Shown here: one piece after another, positions 24,465 through 34,833 of the stretch
Position numbering within the stretch: the first letter of the stretch is position 1
Layout: each line of letters begins with the position of its first letter
DNA from: Pararhizobium polonicum
Lineage (GTDB): Bacteria; Pseudomonadota; Alphaproteobacteria; Rhizobiales; Rhizobiaceae
Assembly (NCBI RefSeq): GCF_001687365.1
Contig: NZ_CM004502.1
Coordinates: 1-64,000, forward strand
DNA: 64,000 bases
Direction: 5' to 3'
Notes under the pieces: model-generated
Database searches by the model: none
What the model was told of the DNA's origin: nothing
Seen by the model: the letters and a program-made list of their open reading frames with translations, nothing else
Translations under genes and position numbers: made by a program

Positions 24465-25576
24465 AGGGCGAGCCGCAACTGCGGCGTCGTTTCAGGCCTG
24501 CGTTCCTCCAGGGAGGACAGCGACACGCCAAGCAGGCGTATACCCTTGGGCGCCGGGAAGATCGGTCCAAGAAGCAGATCGACGACCTCCTCCAGATCGC
24601 CGATCGCCGTTAGAGGTGCCGGTACCGTCTTGCTGCGGGTGATCTGGGTGAAGTCGGCATATTTGACCTTGAGCGTCACCGTCTTGGCGCCGATCTCATT
24701 GGTTTCGCAGTACCCCCAGACCTTTTCGATCAGCGGCTGAAGGCCTTCGCGAGCTAATTCGTGGGAATGGATGTCCTGCGAGAACGTATCCTCCGCGCCA
24801 ACGGACTTGCGCACCCGGTCCGGTTTGACCTTCCTGACGTCGATGCCCCGCGCAATATCGTAGAAATACGGTCCGGACTTCCCAAAATGCTGGATGAGGA
24901 AGTCCAGCTCTTTCATCTTCAGGTCGGCGCCTGTCTCGATGCCCAGCCGATGCATTTTCTCTGCCGTCGCCGGACCGACACCATGGAATTTCTTGACCGG
25001 TAGCTGCTCGACAAAACGGGCGCCGTTCCTCGGCGTGATCAGGAACTGGCCGTTCGGCTTGTTCTGCCCGGAGGCCATCTTGGCGAGGAACTTGTTGTAG
25101 GAGATGCCGGCGGAGGCCGTGAGGCCAGTAATTGCGAAAATTTTTGCCCTGATCTCCTCGGCAATCTCGGTAGCGATCGTCATGCCTTTCAGGTTTTCGG
25201 TGACGTCGAGATAGGCTTCGTCGAGCGATAGTGGTTCGATGAGCGGTGTGTATTCGGCGAAGATCGCGCGGATCTGCAGCGAGACCGCCTTGTAGACGTC
25301 GAAGCGCGGCCTGACGAAGATGAGGTCGGGGCATTTTCGCTGAGCGGTGACCGACGGCATGGCGGAGAAGACGCCGAAGGCCCGGGCCTCATAGCTGGCG
25401 GCGGCAACGACGCCGCGGGCTGCGGCACTGCCGACAGCGACCGGCCGGCCTCGAAGCTCCGGATTGTCGCGTTGCTCGACCGATGCGTAAAACGCATCCA
25501 TATCGCAATGAATGATTTTGCGGATGGCGCCCTGAGCGTCTGGTTCTATGGGACGATCGTTTGCCTCATCTGCCAC
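24461..25576 (-). CDS. dinB: DNA polymerase IV (Y family)
   Basis: 371 residues. Error-prone translesion polymerase: the catalytic acids are visible in HCDMDAFYASVEQ (about 23-35) and LSLDEAYLDVT (about 116-126), followed by helix-hairpin-helix FHGVGPATAEKMHRLGI and the little-finger domain. The C-terminal QLRLAL resembles a beta-clamp binding peptide. It lies nine bases downstream of the helicase gene, so both are probably co-transcribed. No GTTC-N7-GTTC box is evident before that unit. Confidence 0.95.
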   Translation of the reverse strand: MADEANDRPIEPDAQGAIRKIIHCDMDAFYASVEQRDNPELRGRPVAVGSAAARGVVAAASYEARAFGVFSAMPSVTAQRKCPDLIFVRPRFDVYKAVSLQIRAIFAEYTPLIEPLSLDEAYLDVTENLKGMTIATEIAEEIRAKIFAITGLTASAGISYNKFLAKMASGQNKPNGQFLITPRNGARFVEQLPVKKFHGVGPATAEKMHRLGIETGADLKMKELDFLIQHFGKSGPYFYDIARGIDVRKVKPDRVRKSVGAEDTFSQDIHSHELAREGLQPLIEKVWGYCETNEIGAKTVTLKVKYADFTQITRSKTVPAPLTAIGDLEEVVDLLLGPIFPAPKGIRLLGVSLSSLEERRPETTPQLRLAL

Positions 25577-25585
25577 ATCAAGTCC

Positions 25586-27652
25586 TCACCGCCACATGCC
25601 GCGCATCCTGGCACCGACATCCACACGGATCTGGCGCGCACTGCGCTCGGAAGCCGAAGCGCTTACCTGGGGCCATGTCGTCGCTTCAAAAAACTGCAGC
25701 AGCGTCACGGGGATAAAGCGTGTTCGCGAGGCATAGACATGCCGGTCGCCCTGGGCATGCTGGCCTCCAGTGAAGAAGCGCTGCGGCGTGATGAGCGTCA
25801 GGCTGTCCTTCGCCCGGGTCATGCCGACATAGAGCAGCCGGCGCTCTTCCTCGATCTCGGCCGTCGTGCCGACCCCGAGATCCGAGGGAATACAGCCGTC
25901 GACGACGTTGAGCATGAACACCGATCGCCATTCCTGGCCCTTGGCCGAATGGATCGTCGACAGGATCAGATAGTCCTCGTCCAGCAGCGGAACGCCGGCC
26001 TGGTCGCTTGTCGCATCCGGCGGATCGAGCGTCAGTTCGGTCAGGAACCGTTCGCGGCTCGGATATCCGGACGCGATCTGTTCGAGTTGCAGAAGATCGG
26101 CCTTCCGAGTCTCGGCATCCTCATGAATGCGGTCGAGATGCGGCTCATACCACTCTCGCGCCTGTGCGATTTCCGCAGGCCAGCCGGTTTCGGTCTTCCG
26201 CAGTCCCATCAGAACCTTGACGAACGTCGTCCAGTCGGGACCAGCTTTCGGCGGCGGCGGGATTTCCGCCAGCGCCATCAGCGGCTCGGGATCGGCGGCG
26301 ATCGTGTCGAGGATCTTGCCGGCTGTCGAGGGGCCGACACCCGGCAGCATCTGCAGCAGCCGGAAACCAGCCACGCGGTCGCGCGGGTTCTGAGCAAAAC
26401 GCAGCACCGCCAGCATGTCCTTCACATGCGCGCTGTCGAGGAATTTCAGGCCGCCGAACTTGACGAAGGGGATGTTGCGGCGGATCAATTCCACCTCCAA
26501 CGGGCCGCTATGGCTCGAGGAGCGGAACAGCACGGCCTGCTGCTTCAGGGTCATGCCGACCTCGCGGTTGGCAAGCACCTGTTCGACGGTGTAGTTGGCC
26601 TGGTCCGCCTCGTCCTTGACGGTCACCAGCATGGGCCGTTGTTCGGATTGCCGATCGGTCCAGAGGTTCTTGGTGAAGCGTTCCCGGGCGAGGTCGATCA
26701 CCCCATTGGCCGCCGCAAGGATTGTCTGTGTCGAGCGGTAGTTACGATCGAGCGTGATGATGCCGGCAGCAGGGGAAAATTCGTTCGGAAAGTCGAGGAT
26801 GTTTCGGACCGTCGCCGCCCGAAACGAATAGATCGACTGTGCATCGTCGCCGACCACCGTCAGGCCGCGACCGCCCGGCTTCAGCGCTATCAGCACCGAC
26901 GACTGAAGCTTGTTGGTGTCCTGATATTCATCGACGAGAATATGGTCGAAGCGGCCGCCGACGTCGTCGGCAATCTCGGGATCGGACACCATCTGCGCCC
27001 AGTAAAGTAGGAGGTCGTCGTAATCGAGGACGTTCTGCGTCTGCTTGGCCTCGACATATCCGGCAAACAGTTCTTTCAGCTGCGCTTCCCAGCCGCTGAC
27101 CCACGGATAATTTGCGTTCAGCACGGTCGCCAGGGGCGCTTCCGAATTGACCACCCGGGAATAGATCGAAAGACACGTGCCTTTGGTCGGAAACCGGCTT
27201 TCCGTTTTCGAGAAGCCGAGCTCGTGGCGCACGAGGTTCATCAGGTCGGCGGAATCTTCGCGGTCGTGGATGGTGAAGTCGACATTGAGGCCGATCTGCT
27301 CGGCATAGATCCTGAGCAGACGGGCGCCGATCCCGTGGAATGTCCCGGACCACGCTAGCGCGTCCGTCAGGATGCCGGAATTGGCGCCAAGCACCTGTTT
27401 GCAGATCCGCTCGACACGGCGGGCCATTTCCGAGGCGGCACGACGGGAAAAGGTCATCAACAGGATGCGGCGCGGGTCGGCGCCGTTGACGATGAGGTGA
27501 GCGACACGATGGGCGAGTGTATTGGTCTTGCCGGACCCGGCGCCAGCGATGATCAAAAGCGGACCGGCAACCTCGCCGTCCACCAGCGCGACGCCATGCT
27601 CGACCGCCAGCCGCTGCTGCTCGTTGAGCTTTTCCAGATAGGCCACGCTCAT
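25586..27652 (-). CDS. UvrD/PcrA-like superfamily 1 DNA helicase
   Basis: 688 residues. SF1A 3'-5' helicase: Q-motif-like LNEQQRLAVEHG, Walker A AGAGSGKT at 36-43, Walker B LVDEYQDTN, then TLDRNYRST (motif IV), STIHSAKGQEW (motif V region) and EERRLLYVGMTRAKDSL (motif VI). Full length for the family. It is followed after nine bases by dinB, suggesting a repair/tolerance pair. The upstream gap to imuA contains the divergent promoters. Confidence 0.9.
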   Translation of the reverse strand: MSVAYLEKLNEQQRLAVEHGVALVDGEVAGPLLIIAGAGSGKTNTLAHRVAHLIVNGADPRRILLMTFSRRAASEMARRVERICKQVLGANSGILTDALAWSGTFHGIGARLLRIYAEQIGLNVDFTIHDREDSADLMNLVRHELGFSKTESRFPTKGTCLSIYSRVVNSEAPLATVLNANYPWVSGWEAQLKELFAGYVEAKQTQNVLDYDDLLLYWAQMVSDPEIADDVGGRFDHILVDEYQDTNKLQSSVLIALKPGGRGLTVVGDDAQSIYSFRAATVRNILDFPNEFSPAAGIITLDRNYRSTQTILAAANGVIDLARERFTKNLWTDRQSEQRPMLVTVKDEADQANYTVEQVLANREVGMTLKQQAVLFRSSSHSGPLEVELIRRNIPFVKFGGLKFLDSAHVKDMLAVLRFAQNPRDRVAGFRLLQMLPGVGPSTAGKILDTIAADPEPLMALAEIPPPPKAGPDWTTFVKVLMGLRKTETGWPAEIAQAREWYEPHLDRIHEDAETRKADLLQLEQIASGYPSRERFLTELTLDPPDATSDQAGVPLLDEDYLILSTIHSAKGQEWRSVFMLNVVDGCIPSDLGVGTTAEIEEERRLLYVGMTRAKDSLTLITPQRFFTGGQHAQGDRHVYASRTRFIPVTLLQFFEATTWPQVSASASERSARQIRVDVGARMRGMWR

Positions 27653-27831
27653 TCCGTTTTCATCTCCTGCGGACTCGTTTGACGTGCATTGCAGCTCAGG
27701 AAATTTTTCCTGCCTGTGAATAAAAGCCCATCCATTTGATCTTGCTCATGGATTCCCAAGCTCATCATGGTCGCCCAACTTTCTGCTGCGCCGAACGGCC
27801 AAAGCATCCGATTGACTCATTGCACATTAGA

Positions 27832-27846
27832 GAACAAAAAAGGAAC
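27832..27846 (+). promoter_or_regulatory. LexA (SOS) box of imuA-imuB-dnaE2
   Basis: GAACAAAAAAGGAAC is an exact GAAC-N7-GAAC site, 51 bases upstream of the imuA start. ImuAB-DnaE2 cassettes are established LexA targets, so this box supports the reading of the other two in the window. Confidence 0.85.
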
Positions 27847-27897
27847 ATAACCTACGCTACGCCCGTTGAAAAGGTCTTGATCGGACTTGCCCACATT

Positions 27898-28659
27898 ATG
27901 CAAAACCGTGCCCGAACCATTGCCATCGAGGAGTTGCGGGAGCGCATCCATCATCTGGAAGGCGGCTCAGTGCGGCCTCGCGAGGCTCTGCCGTTCGGTG
28001 TGGATGAGATCGATCGACATCTGCCCGGAGGCGGTTTGGCGCTCGGGGCGCTTCATGAGGTCGCCGGCGGCGGCAATGGCGCACTCGACGGGGCTGCTGC
28101 CGCCCTGTTCAGCGCCGGGATTGCTGCACGCACGCAGGGAATGGTGTTCTGGTGCGTCACTCGGCAGGACCTGTTCATGCCGGGGATCGTGCAGGCGGGC
28201 CTGTCGAACAACCGCGTCGTCATGGTCGAATGTCGCGACGAGAAAGGCGTTCTAGACTGTTTCGAGGAAAGTCTTCGATGTCGAGGCGTTGGCGCCGTGA
28301 TCGGCGAGCTGGCCCGCTTGCCGATGACCGCGTCGCGCCGGCTGCAGCTCGCCGCCGAGACCTCTGGCGTGCTTGGCATCGCCATTCGCCGCTGGCGTCG
28401 CCACGCGGATGTTTCGGATTTCGGGCATCCGACGGCTGCCGTGACGCGCTGGCGCATCTCAGTGCTGCCGTCTCAACCGCTGCCGGTTCCAGGCATTGGC
28501 CGGGCCCGGTGGTATCTCGAACTTCTTCGTTGCCGTGCCGCAGAAAGTGCTGATTATGTGGTCGAAGCCTGCGATGCCAAGGGTCGTCTCGGTCTACCTG
28601 CCGACCTGGCCCACCGATCGCCATCGTCGGATGCTTGGGCAACAAGCGCCGCCGGCTGA
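27898..28659 (+). CDS. imuA: ImuA, mutasome accessory protein
   Basis: 253 residues. RecA-like/SulA-like accessory factor of damage-induced mutagenesis. Typical segments are IEELRERIHHLEGG, LPFGVDEIDRHLPGGGLALGALHEVAGGG (about 33-61), and [19 protein letters not shown] at the end. The frame opens at 27736, but that start lies upstream of the SOS box, so I place the start at 27898. No strong ribosome site is visible; a TTG at 27877 is an alternative. Its 3' end overlaps imuB. Confidence 0.85.
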   Translation: MQNRARTIAIEELRERIHHLEGGSVRPREALPFGVDEIDRHLPGGGLALGALHEVAGGGNGALDGAAAALFSAGIAARTQGMVFWCVTRQDLFMPGIVQAGLSNNRVVMVECRDEKGVLDCFEESLRCRGVGAVIGELARLPMTASRRLQLAAETSGVLGIAIRRWRRHADVSDFGHPTAAVTRWRISVLPSQPLPVPGIGRARWYLELLRCRAAESADYVVEACDAKGRLGLPADLAHRSPSSDAWATSAAG

Positions 28660-30091
28660 CCAGCCGCTGGTGATGATTGCGAGGGAAGGCAGCCGTCAGC
28701 TGGTCGCGGCCGCCAATGTCGCTGCCATCTCCGCGGGACTGCGCATCGGCATGCCGGCCAGCAAAGCCCAGGCCTTGGTTGCCGAGTTGATCATCGAGGA
28801 GCTGTGCCCCGAGGAGGATCGCAAGGAACTTGATCGCCTGGCGCTCTGGTTCCTGCGCAATTATGCGCCGATCGTTGCTGCCGACCCTCCTGATGGCATC
28901 GTCATCGATACGACCGGCGCCGACCACCTGCATGGCAACGAGACATTGATGCTATCAGGCATGATCAATCGGCTGTTTGCGATGGGTTTTACCGCACGGG
29001 CCGCCATTGCCGACAGCTGGGGTGCGGCCCACGCGCTCGCCCGCTTTTCCGCCAAGCCCTGTCTGGTCGTTCCCGAAGGGGAGGCGGCGCAGGCTGTGCT
29101 CGATCTGCCGATCGCGGCGCTGCGGTTGGAGAGCCGGACTGTTGCGGCACTTCGCACCCTCGGTTTCGATCGCGTCGGTGAGCTCGCCGCCACGCCACGC
29201 GCGCCGCTGGCCCTGCGCTTTGGCCCCGAAATAGGCCGCCGCCTCGATCAGGCGCTCGGCCGCGTTGCTGAGCCGATCGATCCTATCCGCGCCGCGGAAG
29301 CCATCGAAGCCCGGCGCGCCTTCGCCGAACCGATCTCGGCCACAGAGACCATCGCCCGCTACGTCAGGATGCTGGTGGTCCGGTTGTGCGCAGTGCTCGA
29401 GGAGCAGGAGATTGGCGTCCGCCGTCTCGACCTCATCCTGCATCGTGTCGACAACACCCTGCAGGTCATCCGGGCAGGGACAGCCAAACCGGTGCGCGAT
29501 GTCGAGCGCCTGACCAAGCTCCTTTGCGACCGGATCGATACGATCGATCCCGGTTTTGGTATCGAGATCATGGTGCTGTCTGCTGCGCATTGCGAGCCGC
29601 TGGAAGCGGTGCAGACAATATCGTCGCTGATCGAAGAGCCGGAAGCGGAGATCGGCGGATTGATCGACGTCATCGCCAACCGTGGTCACCGCGTTTATCG
29701 GGTCGCGGCCGTCGAGAGCGATGTGCCGGAGCGTTCCCTGGCGGCAGTTTCCGCACTCGCCGAAGACGATGAACTGGGATGGCCAGTGGAATGGCCTCGA
29801 CCGTCCCGGCTCCTTCTGCATCCAGAGCCGATCCAGTGCATGGCGCTGCTGCCGGATCATCCCCCCGTCAGCTTTACCTGGCGCGGCAGCCGCCATGCGG
29901 TGAAGCGCGCCGACGGTCCGGAGCGTGTTTTCGGCGAATGGTGGAAGCGTGACAAGGAACTCCGCGCTATCAGGGATTATTTCGTGGTCGAGAACGAGGC
30001 GGGCGAACGCTTCTGGATCTATCGGCAGGGCGATGGCGAACATGCCGACAGTGGCTCCGGCAGCTGGTTCCTGCAGGGGATCTTCGGATGA
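28556..30091 (+). CDS. imuB: ImuB, inactive Y-family polymerase subunit
   Basis: 511 residues. Y-family polymerase-like protein starting [25 protein letters not shown], where the catalytic DxD of true polymerases is replaced by YLPTW. ImuB therefore acts as a hub linking ImuA, DnaE2 and the clamp. The middle has [20 protein letters not shown] and the end [26 protein letters not shown]. The start overlaps imuA by about 100 bases; MPRVVS at 28574 is an alternative. The stop overlaps the dnaE2 ATG. Confidence 0.9.
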   Translation: MWSKPAMPRVVSVYLPTWPTDRHRRMLGQQAPPADQPLVMIAREGSRQLVAAANVAAISAGLRIGMPASKAQALVAELIIEELCPEEDRKELDRLALWFLRNYAPIVAADPPDGIVIDTTGADHLHGNETLMLSGMINRLFAMGFTARAAIADSWGAAHALARFSAKPCLVVPEGEAAQAVLDLPIAALRLESRTVAALRTLGFDRVGELAATPRAPLALRFGPEIGRRLDQALGRVAEPIDPIRAAEAIEARRAFAEPISATETIARYVRMLVVRLCAVLEEQEIGVRRLDLILHRVDNTLQVIRAGTAKPVRDVERLTKLLCDRIDTIDPGFGIEIMVLSAAHCEPLEAVQTISSLIEEPEAEIGGLIDVIANRGHRVYRVAAVESDVPERSLAAVSALAEDDELGWPVEWPRPSRLLLHPEPIQCMALLPDHPPVSFTWRGSRHAVKRADGPERVFGEWWKRDKELRAIRDYFVVENEAGERFWIYRQGDGEHADSGSGSWFLQGIFG

Positions 30092-33000
30092 GCGAGCCCG
30101 GGGTCGATCAAAGCCGCTACGCCGAACTGCAGGTGACCTCGCATTTTTCCTTTCTGCGCGGGGCGAGTTCCTGCGAGGAACTGTTTACCACCGCGGCTGT
30201 CCTCGGCATCGAGGCATTGGCGGTCACCGATCGCAACAGCCTTGCAGGCATCGTGCGAGCACATCAGGCGGCCAAGGATACCGGCATCCGCCTTGTCGTC
30301 GGTTGCCGTCTGGATCTGCGCGACGATCTCTCGGTTCTCGTCTATCCGATCGATCGACCAGCCTATTCCAGGCTGTGCCGTCTGCTCTCTCTCGGTAAGG
30401 GGAAGGCCGGCAAGGGCAAGTGCGATCTTAGTTGGGATGATCTGGTCACCTATGGCGAGGGCTTGCTGGTCGTTCTGCTTCCGGATCTGGCTGATGATCT
30501 CTGCACCATCAGGCTGCGGCGCCTGCGCCAGGATTTTGGCGATCGTGCCTATCTGGCGCTCACGCTGCGTCGCCGGCCGAATGACCAGCTCCGCCTGCAT
30601 CAGCTCTCCAATCTCGCCGCGCAGGCCGATGTCCCAACGGTTGTCACCAACGACGTGCTCTACCACGATCGCGATCGGCGGCTGATGCAGGACATCGTCA
30701 CCTGCATCCGGCACAATTGCACCATCGATCAGCTCGGCCGCCGCAAGCAGCGTTTCGCCGACCGCTATCTGAAGCCGCCGGAGGAGATGCACCGGCTCTT
30801 CAAGCGCTATCCGGAGGCGCTAGCCCGGACCCGCGAGATCGTCACGCGGTGCAGATTCTCGCTCGACCAGCTGGCCTACCAGTATCCGGACGAGTTGATG
30901 CTCCCCGGGCTGACGGCGCAGGAAGCACTGGAGAAGCTGACCTGGGAGGCTGTGCCGAACCGGTATCCCGAAGAATTGCCTGAGGACGTCGAGAAGATCC
31001 TGAAGCATGAGTTGGCGCTGATCGCCAGGCTCGAATACGCGCCGTATTTTCTCACCGTTAATTCGATCGTGCGCTTTGCCCGCTCGAAGGGCATTTTATG
31101 CCAGGGCAGGGGTTCTGCGGCGAATTCCGCCGTCTGTTACGTCCTCGGTATCACCTCGATCGATCCGTCGCGCAGCGACCTGCTGTTCGAGCGTTTTGTT
31201 TCGGAAGAGCGGCGGGAGCCGCCGGACATCGATGTCGATTTCGAGCACGAGCGGCGGGAGCAGGTCATCCAGTGGATCTACGAGACCTATGGCCGACAAA
31301 GAGCGGCTCTCTGTGCCGTCGTCACCTGCTACCGCGCCAAGGGAGCGTTGCGTGATGTCGGCAAGGCGCTCGGCCTGCCCGAGGATCTCACAAAAATGCT
31401 GTCGTCACAGGTCTGGGGCTGGAAGGAAGGCATCGGCGAAAAGCAGGCGGCCGACCTCAATCTCAACGCATCGGATCGGCGGCTGCGTCTGGCCTTCGAT
31501 CTGGCCCAGCAGCTGATCGGCACACCGCGTCACCATTCGCAGCATCCCGGCGGTTTCGTGCTTACCCAGGACAGGTTGGACGAGTTGGTGCCGATCGAGC
31601 CGGCTGCAATGGAAGACCGACAGATCATCGAATGGGATAAAGACGACATCGACATCCTGAAATTCATGAAAATGGACGTCCTGGGTCTGGGGATGCTCTC
31701 CTGCATGAAACGCGGCTTCGATCTTCTCGAGGAGCACAAGGGGATCAGGAAGGATCTGGCGACCATTCCGCCGGAGGATCCGCGCACCTATGCGATGATC
31801 AGGCGGGCCGACACGCTCGGCACATTCCAGATCGAAAGCCGGGCGCAGATGTCGATGCTGCCGCGGATCAAGCCGAGGACCTTCTACGATCTCGTCATAG
31901 AGGTGGCGATCGTCCGCCCCGGCCCGATCCAGGGCGATATGGTGCATCCCTATCTGAGGAGGCGGGAGGGCAAGGAAAAGGTTCATTATCCGAAGCCGGA
32001 ACTGGAGAAAGTTCTCGGGAAAACACTGGGTGTGCCGCTGTTTCAGGAGCAGGCGATGCGGGTGGCAATCGAATGTGCCGGCTTCACCGCTGGCGAGGCC
32101 GATCAGCTCAGGCGCGCCATGGCGACATTCAAGCACACCGGCGGCGTTTCAAAGTTCGGCGAAAAGCTGATCAACGGCATGATCGCCAATGGTTACGAGC
32201 GCGACTTCGCCGAAAAGACCTTTAGCCAATTGGAAGGCTTCGGAAGCTACGGTTTTCCCGAAAGTCATGCTGCCTCCTTCGCCCTGATCGCCTACGCCTC
32301 CTCCTGGCTGAAATGCTGGCATCCCGAGGTCTTTTGCGCAGCACTCCTTAACGCCCAACCGATGGGGTTTTACGCGCCGGCCCAGATCGTCCGAGATGCC
32401 CGCCAACATGGTGTCGAGGTCCGTCCCGTCTGCATCAACGCCTCTCGCTGGGACTGCACGCTCGAACCCTTGGACGGCGGCCGCTTCGCCGTTCGTCTGG
32501 GGCTGCGCATGGTCAAAGGATTGGCAAACAAGCATGGCGCCGCGATCGTCGCCGCCCGCGAGGACTTGGCCTTCCAGTCAGTCGACGATCTCTGGCGGCG
32601 GGCCAGCGTGCCGTCGGCATCGCTGGTCCAACTGGCCGAAGCGGATGCATTCCAGCCATCGTTGAAACTGGCGCGACGCGAGGCGCTCTGGGCGATCGAA
32701 GCGCTGCGCGATGAGCCCCTGCCGCTGTTCGCTGCCGCGGCCGTCCGCGAGCAAACGGTTCTTCCTGAAACGCTTGAACCAGTGGTCGCGCTGAAACCGA
32801 TGACGTTAGGCGGCGAGGTCGTCGAGGATTATAGCCATGTCGGCCTGACCCTGCGCGCTCATCCGCTGAGCTTCCTGCGGGACGACCTCAAAAGGCGACG
32901 CATTGTTACCTGCGAGGATGCGATGAATGCCCGTGACGGCAAATGGCTGGAGGCCGCCGGCCTCGTATTGGTGCGTCAGCGGCCGGGCTCGGCCAAGGGC

Positions 33001-33357
33001 GTCATGTTCATCACCATCGAGGACGAGACCGGCCATGCAAATCTCGTCGTCTGGGTGAAGACCTTCGAAAAGTACCGGCGCGTCGTGCTCGGCGCCGGCA
33101 TGATCGGCGTCTATGGCAGGATCCAGCGCGAGGGTGAGGTGGTACACCTCGTCGCTCACAGGCTGACAGGTCTAACCAGTGAGCTTGCCAGCGTCGGGTC
33201 GCGGGAAGGGGCCTTTCCGCTCCCGCACGGGCGCGGCGACGAGTTTCATCATGCGTCGCCGACGCTTGATCCGCGCGGGCTTCCGAAGGTTCGCGACATC
33301 ATAGATCAATATGGCCACCTCGATCAGATCAAGGTCAAGACGCGGGATTTCAGATGA
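30088..33357 (+). CDS. dnaE2: error-prone DNA polymerase III alpha subunit DnaE2
   Basis: 1089 residues, normal for DnaE2. It has an N-terminal PHP domain ([22 protein letters not shown]), the polymerase palm with catalytic acids in [16 protein letters not shown] (near residue 380) and [11 protein letters not shown] further on, a helix-hairpin-helix region, and an OB-fold near [20 protein letters not shown]. It carries out translesion synthesis with ImuA/ImuB after damage. Coupled to imuB by the ATGA overlap and controlled by the box at 27832. Confidence 0.95.
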   Translation: MSEPGVDQSRYAELQVTSHFSFLRGASSCEELFTTAAVLGIEALAVTDRNSLAGIVRAHQAAKDTGIRLVVGCRLDLRDDLSVLVYPIDRPAYSRLCRLLSLGKGKAGKGKCDLSWDDLVTYGEGLLVVLLPDLADDLCTIRLRRLRQDFGDRAYLALTLRRRPNDQLRLHQLSNLAAQADVPTVVTNDVLYHDRDRRLMQDIVTCIRHNCTIDQLGRRKQRFADRYLKPPEEMHRLFKRYPEALARTREIVTRCRFSLDQLAYQYPDELMLPGLTAQEALEKLTWEAVPNRYPEELPEDVEKILKHELALIARLEYAPYFLTVNSIVRFARSKGILCQGRGSAANSAVCYVLGITSIDPSRSDLLFERFVSEERREPPDIDVDFEHERREQVIQWIYETYGRQRAALCAVVTCYRAKGALRDVGKALGLPEDLTKMLSSQVWGWKEGIGEKQAADLNLNASDRRLRLAFDLAQQLIGTPRHHSQHPGGFVLTQDRLDELVPIEPAAMEDRQIIEWDKDDIDILKFMKMDVLGLGMLSCMKRGFDLLEEHKGIRKDLATIPPEDPRTYAMIRRADTLGTFQIESRAQMSMLPRIKPRTFYDLVIEVAIVRPGPIQGDMVHPYLRRREGKEKVHYPKPELEKVLGKTLGVPLFQEQAMRVAIECAGFTAGEADQLRRAMATFKHTGGVSKFGEKLINGMIANGYERDFAEKTFSQLEGFGSYGFPESHAASFALIAYASSWLKCWHPEVFCAALLNAQPMGFYAPAQIVRDARQHGVEVRPVCINASRWDCTLEPLDGGRFAVRLGLRMVKGLANKHGAAIVAAREDLAFQSVDDLWRRASVPSASLVQLAEADAFQPSLKLARREALWAIEALRDEPLPLFAAAAVREQTVLPETLEPVVALKPMTLGGEVVEDYSHVGLTLRAHPLSFLRDDLKRRRIVTCEDAMNARDGKWLEAAGLVLVRQRPGSAKGVMFITIEDETGHANLVVWVKTFEKYRRVVLGAGMIGVYGRIQREGEVVHLVAHRLTGLTSELASVGSREGAFPLPHGRGDEFHHASPTLDPRGLPKVRDIIDQYGHLDQIKVKTRDFR

Positions 33358-33364
33358 GGTCGAC

Positions 33365-33838
33365 TTATGCCGGCTGAATATCCAGACCTTCAAAGGCGTC
33401 CTGATCGGCTTCGGTGCTCGCCAGGACTTTGACCAGACCCACGACCTTTCGCCTGACGTCAGGATCCTGGATGCGCACGAAAGATCTGTTGAGAGAAAGA
33501 CCTTCCGTAGTGGAAATGAATTCGGTAATTTCTCGGCCATGCAGGCTTTCTGCATCGGCGCCGATCGTCTCTTGACCCTCAAACAAAAACGAGACTGGGA
33601 TTTGAAGGAACTCGGCAATCGCCTGGAGCCGGCTTGCACCGACGCGGTTGGTGCCTTTCTCGTATTTCTGCACCTGCTGAAACGTAATGCCCAAGGCGTC
33701 GGCCAGTGTCGTCTGGCTTAGACCGAGCAGAGTGCGGCGCATGCGGATGCGTCTACCAACCTCGACATCGATGGGATTTGGTTTCTTGGAAGGGGTCTCC
33801 AATGAGGCGCTCCTTTGTAATGTTGCCGAGCGGGGCAC
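33365..33838 (-). CDS. XRE-family transcriptional regulator (PraR-like)
   Basis: 157 residues. A Cro/CI helix-turn-helix at about 28-80: VGRRIRMRRTLLGLSQTTLADALGITFQQVQKYEKGTNR, then SRLQAIAEFLQIPVSFLFEG. This resembles rhizobial regulators such as PraR. The C-terminal part may be a dimerisation region. It is convergent with dnaE2 (7-base gap) and divergent from the IHF-like gene, which it may regulate. Targets unknown. Confidence 0.85.
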   Translation of the reverse strand: MPRSATLQRSASLETPSKKPNPIDVEVGRRIRMRRTLLGLSQTTLADALGITFQQVQKYEKGTNRVGASRLQAIAEFLQIPVSFLFEGQETIGADAESLHGREITEFISTTEGLSLNRSFVRIQDPDVRRKVVGLVKVLASTEADQDAFEGLDIQPA

Positions 33839-33941
33839 GTTACCGACCTATGTTCATGATGCAAGCGCCGATAGGATCACAAGACCCGCGCCTGTTCGCC
33901 ACCGCCCTTCCCAATGACCTCAAATTCGGTAAGAGGACCCG

Positions 33942-34226
33942 ATGATCAGATCAGAACTCATTCATACCGTCACGCTTCGAAACCCGCACCTCTATCAGCA
34001 AGACGTCGAGAAGATCGTGGGAACTATTCTCGATGATATCGCCAATGCTTTAGCAGAGGGTGATCGCGTCGAACTGCGGGGTTTTGGAGTATTTTCGGTC
34101 AGACACAGACCGTCGCGTTCCGGTCGAAATCCGAGCAATGGAACAGCAGTCTTCGTTGAGGAAAAGTGGACGCCGTTCTTTCGTGCCAGCAAAGAGATGC
34201 AGGAGCGTCTGAACCCGAAAAAATGA
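33942..34226 (+). CDS. HU/IHF-family DNA-bending protein, IHF-beta-like
   Basis: 94 residues. Family signature: [25 protein letters not shown], with the Pro-containing beta arm, and [17 protein letters not shown] at the end. IHF-type proteins bend DNA for recombination, replication and relaxosome assembly, so a plasmid copy could serve oriT or the recombinase. Starts [10 protein letters not shown]. Stands alone. Confidence 0.9.
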   Translation: MIRSELIHTVTLRNPHLYQQDVEKIVGTILDDIANALAEGDRVELRGFGVFSVRHRPSRSGRNPSNGTAVFVEEKWTPFFRASKEMQERLNPKK

Positions 34227-34242
34227 CCGCGCGGGGCCTCAT

Positions 34243-34548
34243 CTACGCCTTCGGGCCAAATGTCTCGACGATTTCACAGCGTGCGACAACGCTTCCGGGA
34301 CCATGATTTAGCAATGCAAGGACAGCGGCCTGATCCAACGGGATCGTCTCCATCTTCTCGAGCACCGTCGTCGCCCATTCCATCTCAAGGTCAGCCGCAA
34401 CGTCCTCGCGCAGAGCAATCACCGCACTGCGGGCCTCCTCAAGACTGTCAAAGAAAATATCCGAAATGCCCGTTGGCTTCCATCTTTCCTCCTGTGGGAT
34501 GGCAGCAACCGAGTAGGTGTAGAAAGTGTAAGAGGGTGGGTTTTTCAA
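34243..34548 (-). CDS. small protein of unknown function, TTG start
   Basis: 101 residues from the TTG at 34548 (KNPPSYTFYTYSVAAIPQEERWKPTG... GPGSVVARCEIVETFGPKA). AAGGAG lies six bases before this TTG, whereas the upstream in-frame ATG (34566) is itself inside the leader and has no site. It contains an acidic helical stretch (SLEEARSAVIALREDVAADLEMEW). Family not recognised. Convergent with the IHF-like gene. Confidence 0.6.
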   Translation of the reverse strand: MKNPPSYTFYTYSVAAIPQEERWKPTGISDIFFDSLEEARSAVIALREDVAADLEMEWATTVLEKMETIPLDQAAVLALLNHGPGSVVARCEIVETFGPKA

Positions 34549-34593
34549 CGATTTCTCCTTGAGCATTGCTGGCGGTACGCCCCCGCCGTTCAA

Positions 34594-34833
34594 AACTCAT
34601 TGACCCCCGGCCGCGGGGAGTTCGAAACCGTGTATCCACAGCCCTGTAGCCTTTAGTTCGCGAGAACCTGGACATACGCCACAGGCTCCCCGACGCTGAA
34701 GGTCAAGGAGGGAGCCTTTTAGGTAGGCCCAACCATTGGATACAGGGGTTTCGACGCCCCAGAGCAGCGCGTACCGCTCCAAGGGCAGGTTACGACATCC
34801 CATTGAATTTGTCCTTAATTTTCTGCTGCACCA
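34594..34833. other. intergenic region with imperfect hairpin
   Basis: No coding region I can support. AGGCTCC (34683-34689) and GGAGCCT (34711-34717) are inverted around a 21-base loop and followed by T4, a weak terminator candidate on the + strand. On the minus strand parts read like structured RNA (GGTTTCGAACTCC resembles a tRNA T-arm), but I cannot fold a known RNA here. Confidence 0.3.

Noticed and set aside
34600-34830. tRNA- or tmRNA-like words on the minus strand (GGTTTCGAACTCC, GGGCGTCGAAACCCC)
   Set aside because: No acceptor stem or cloverleaf can be drawn and the spacing is wrong.
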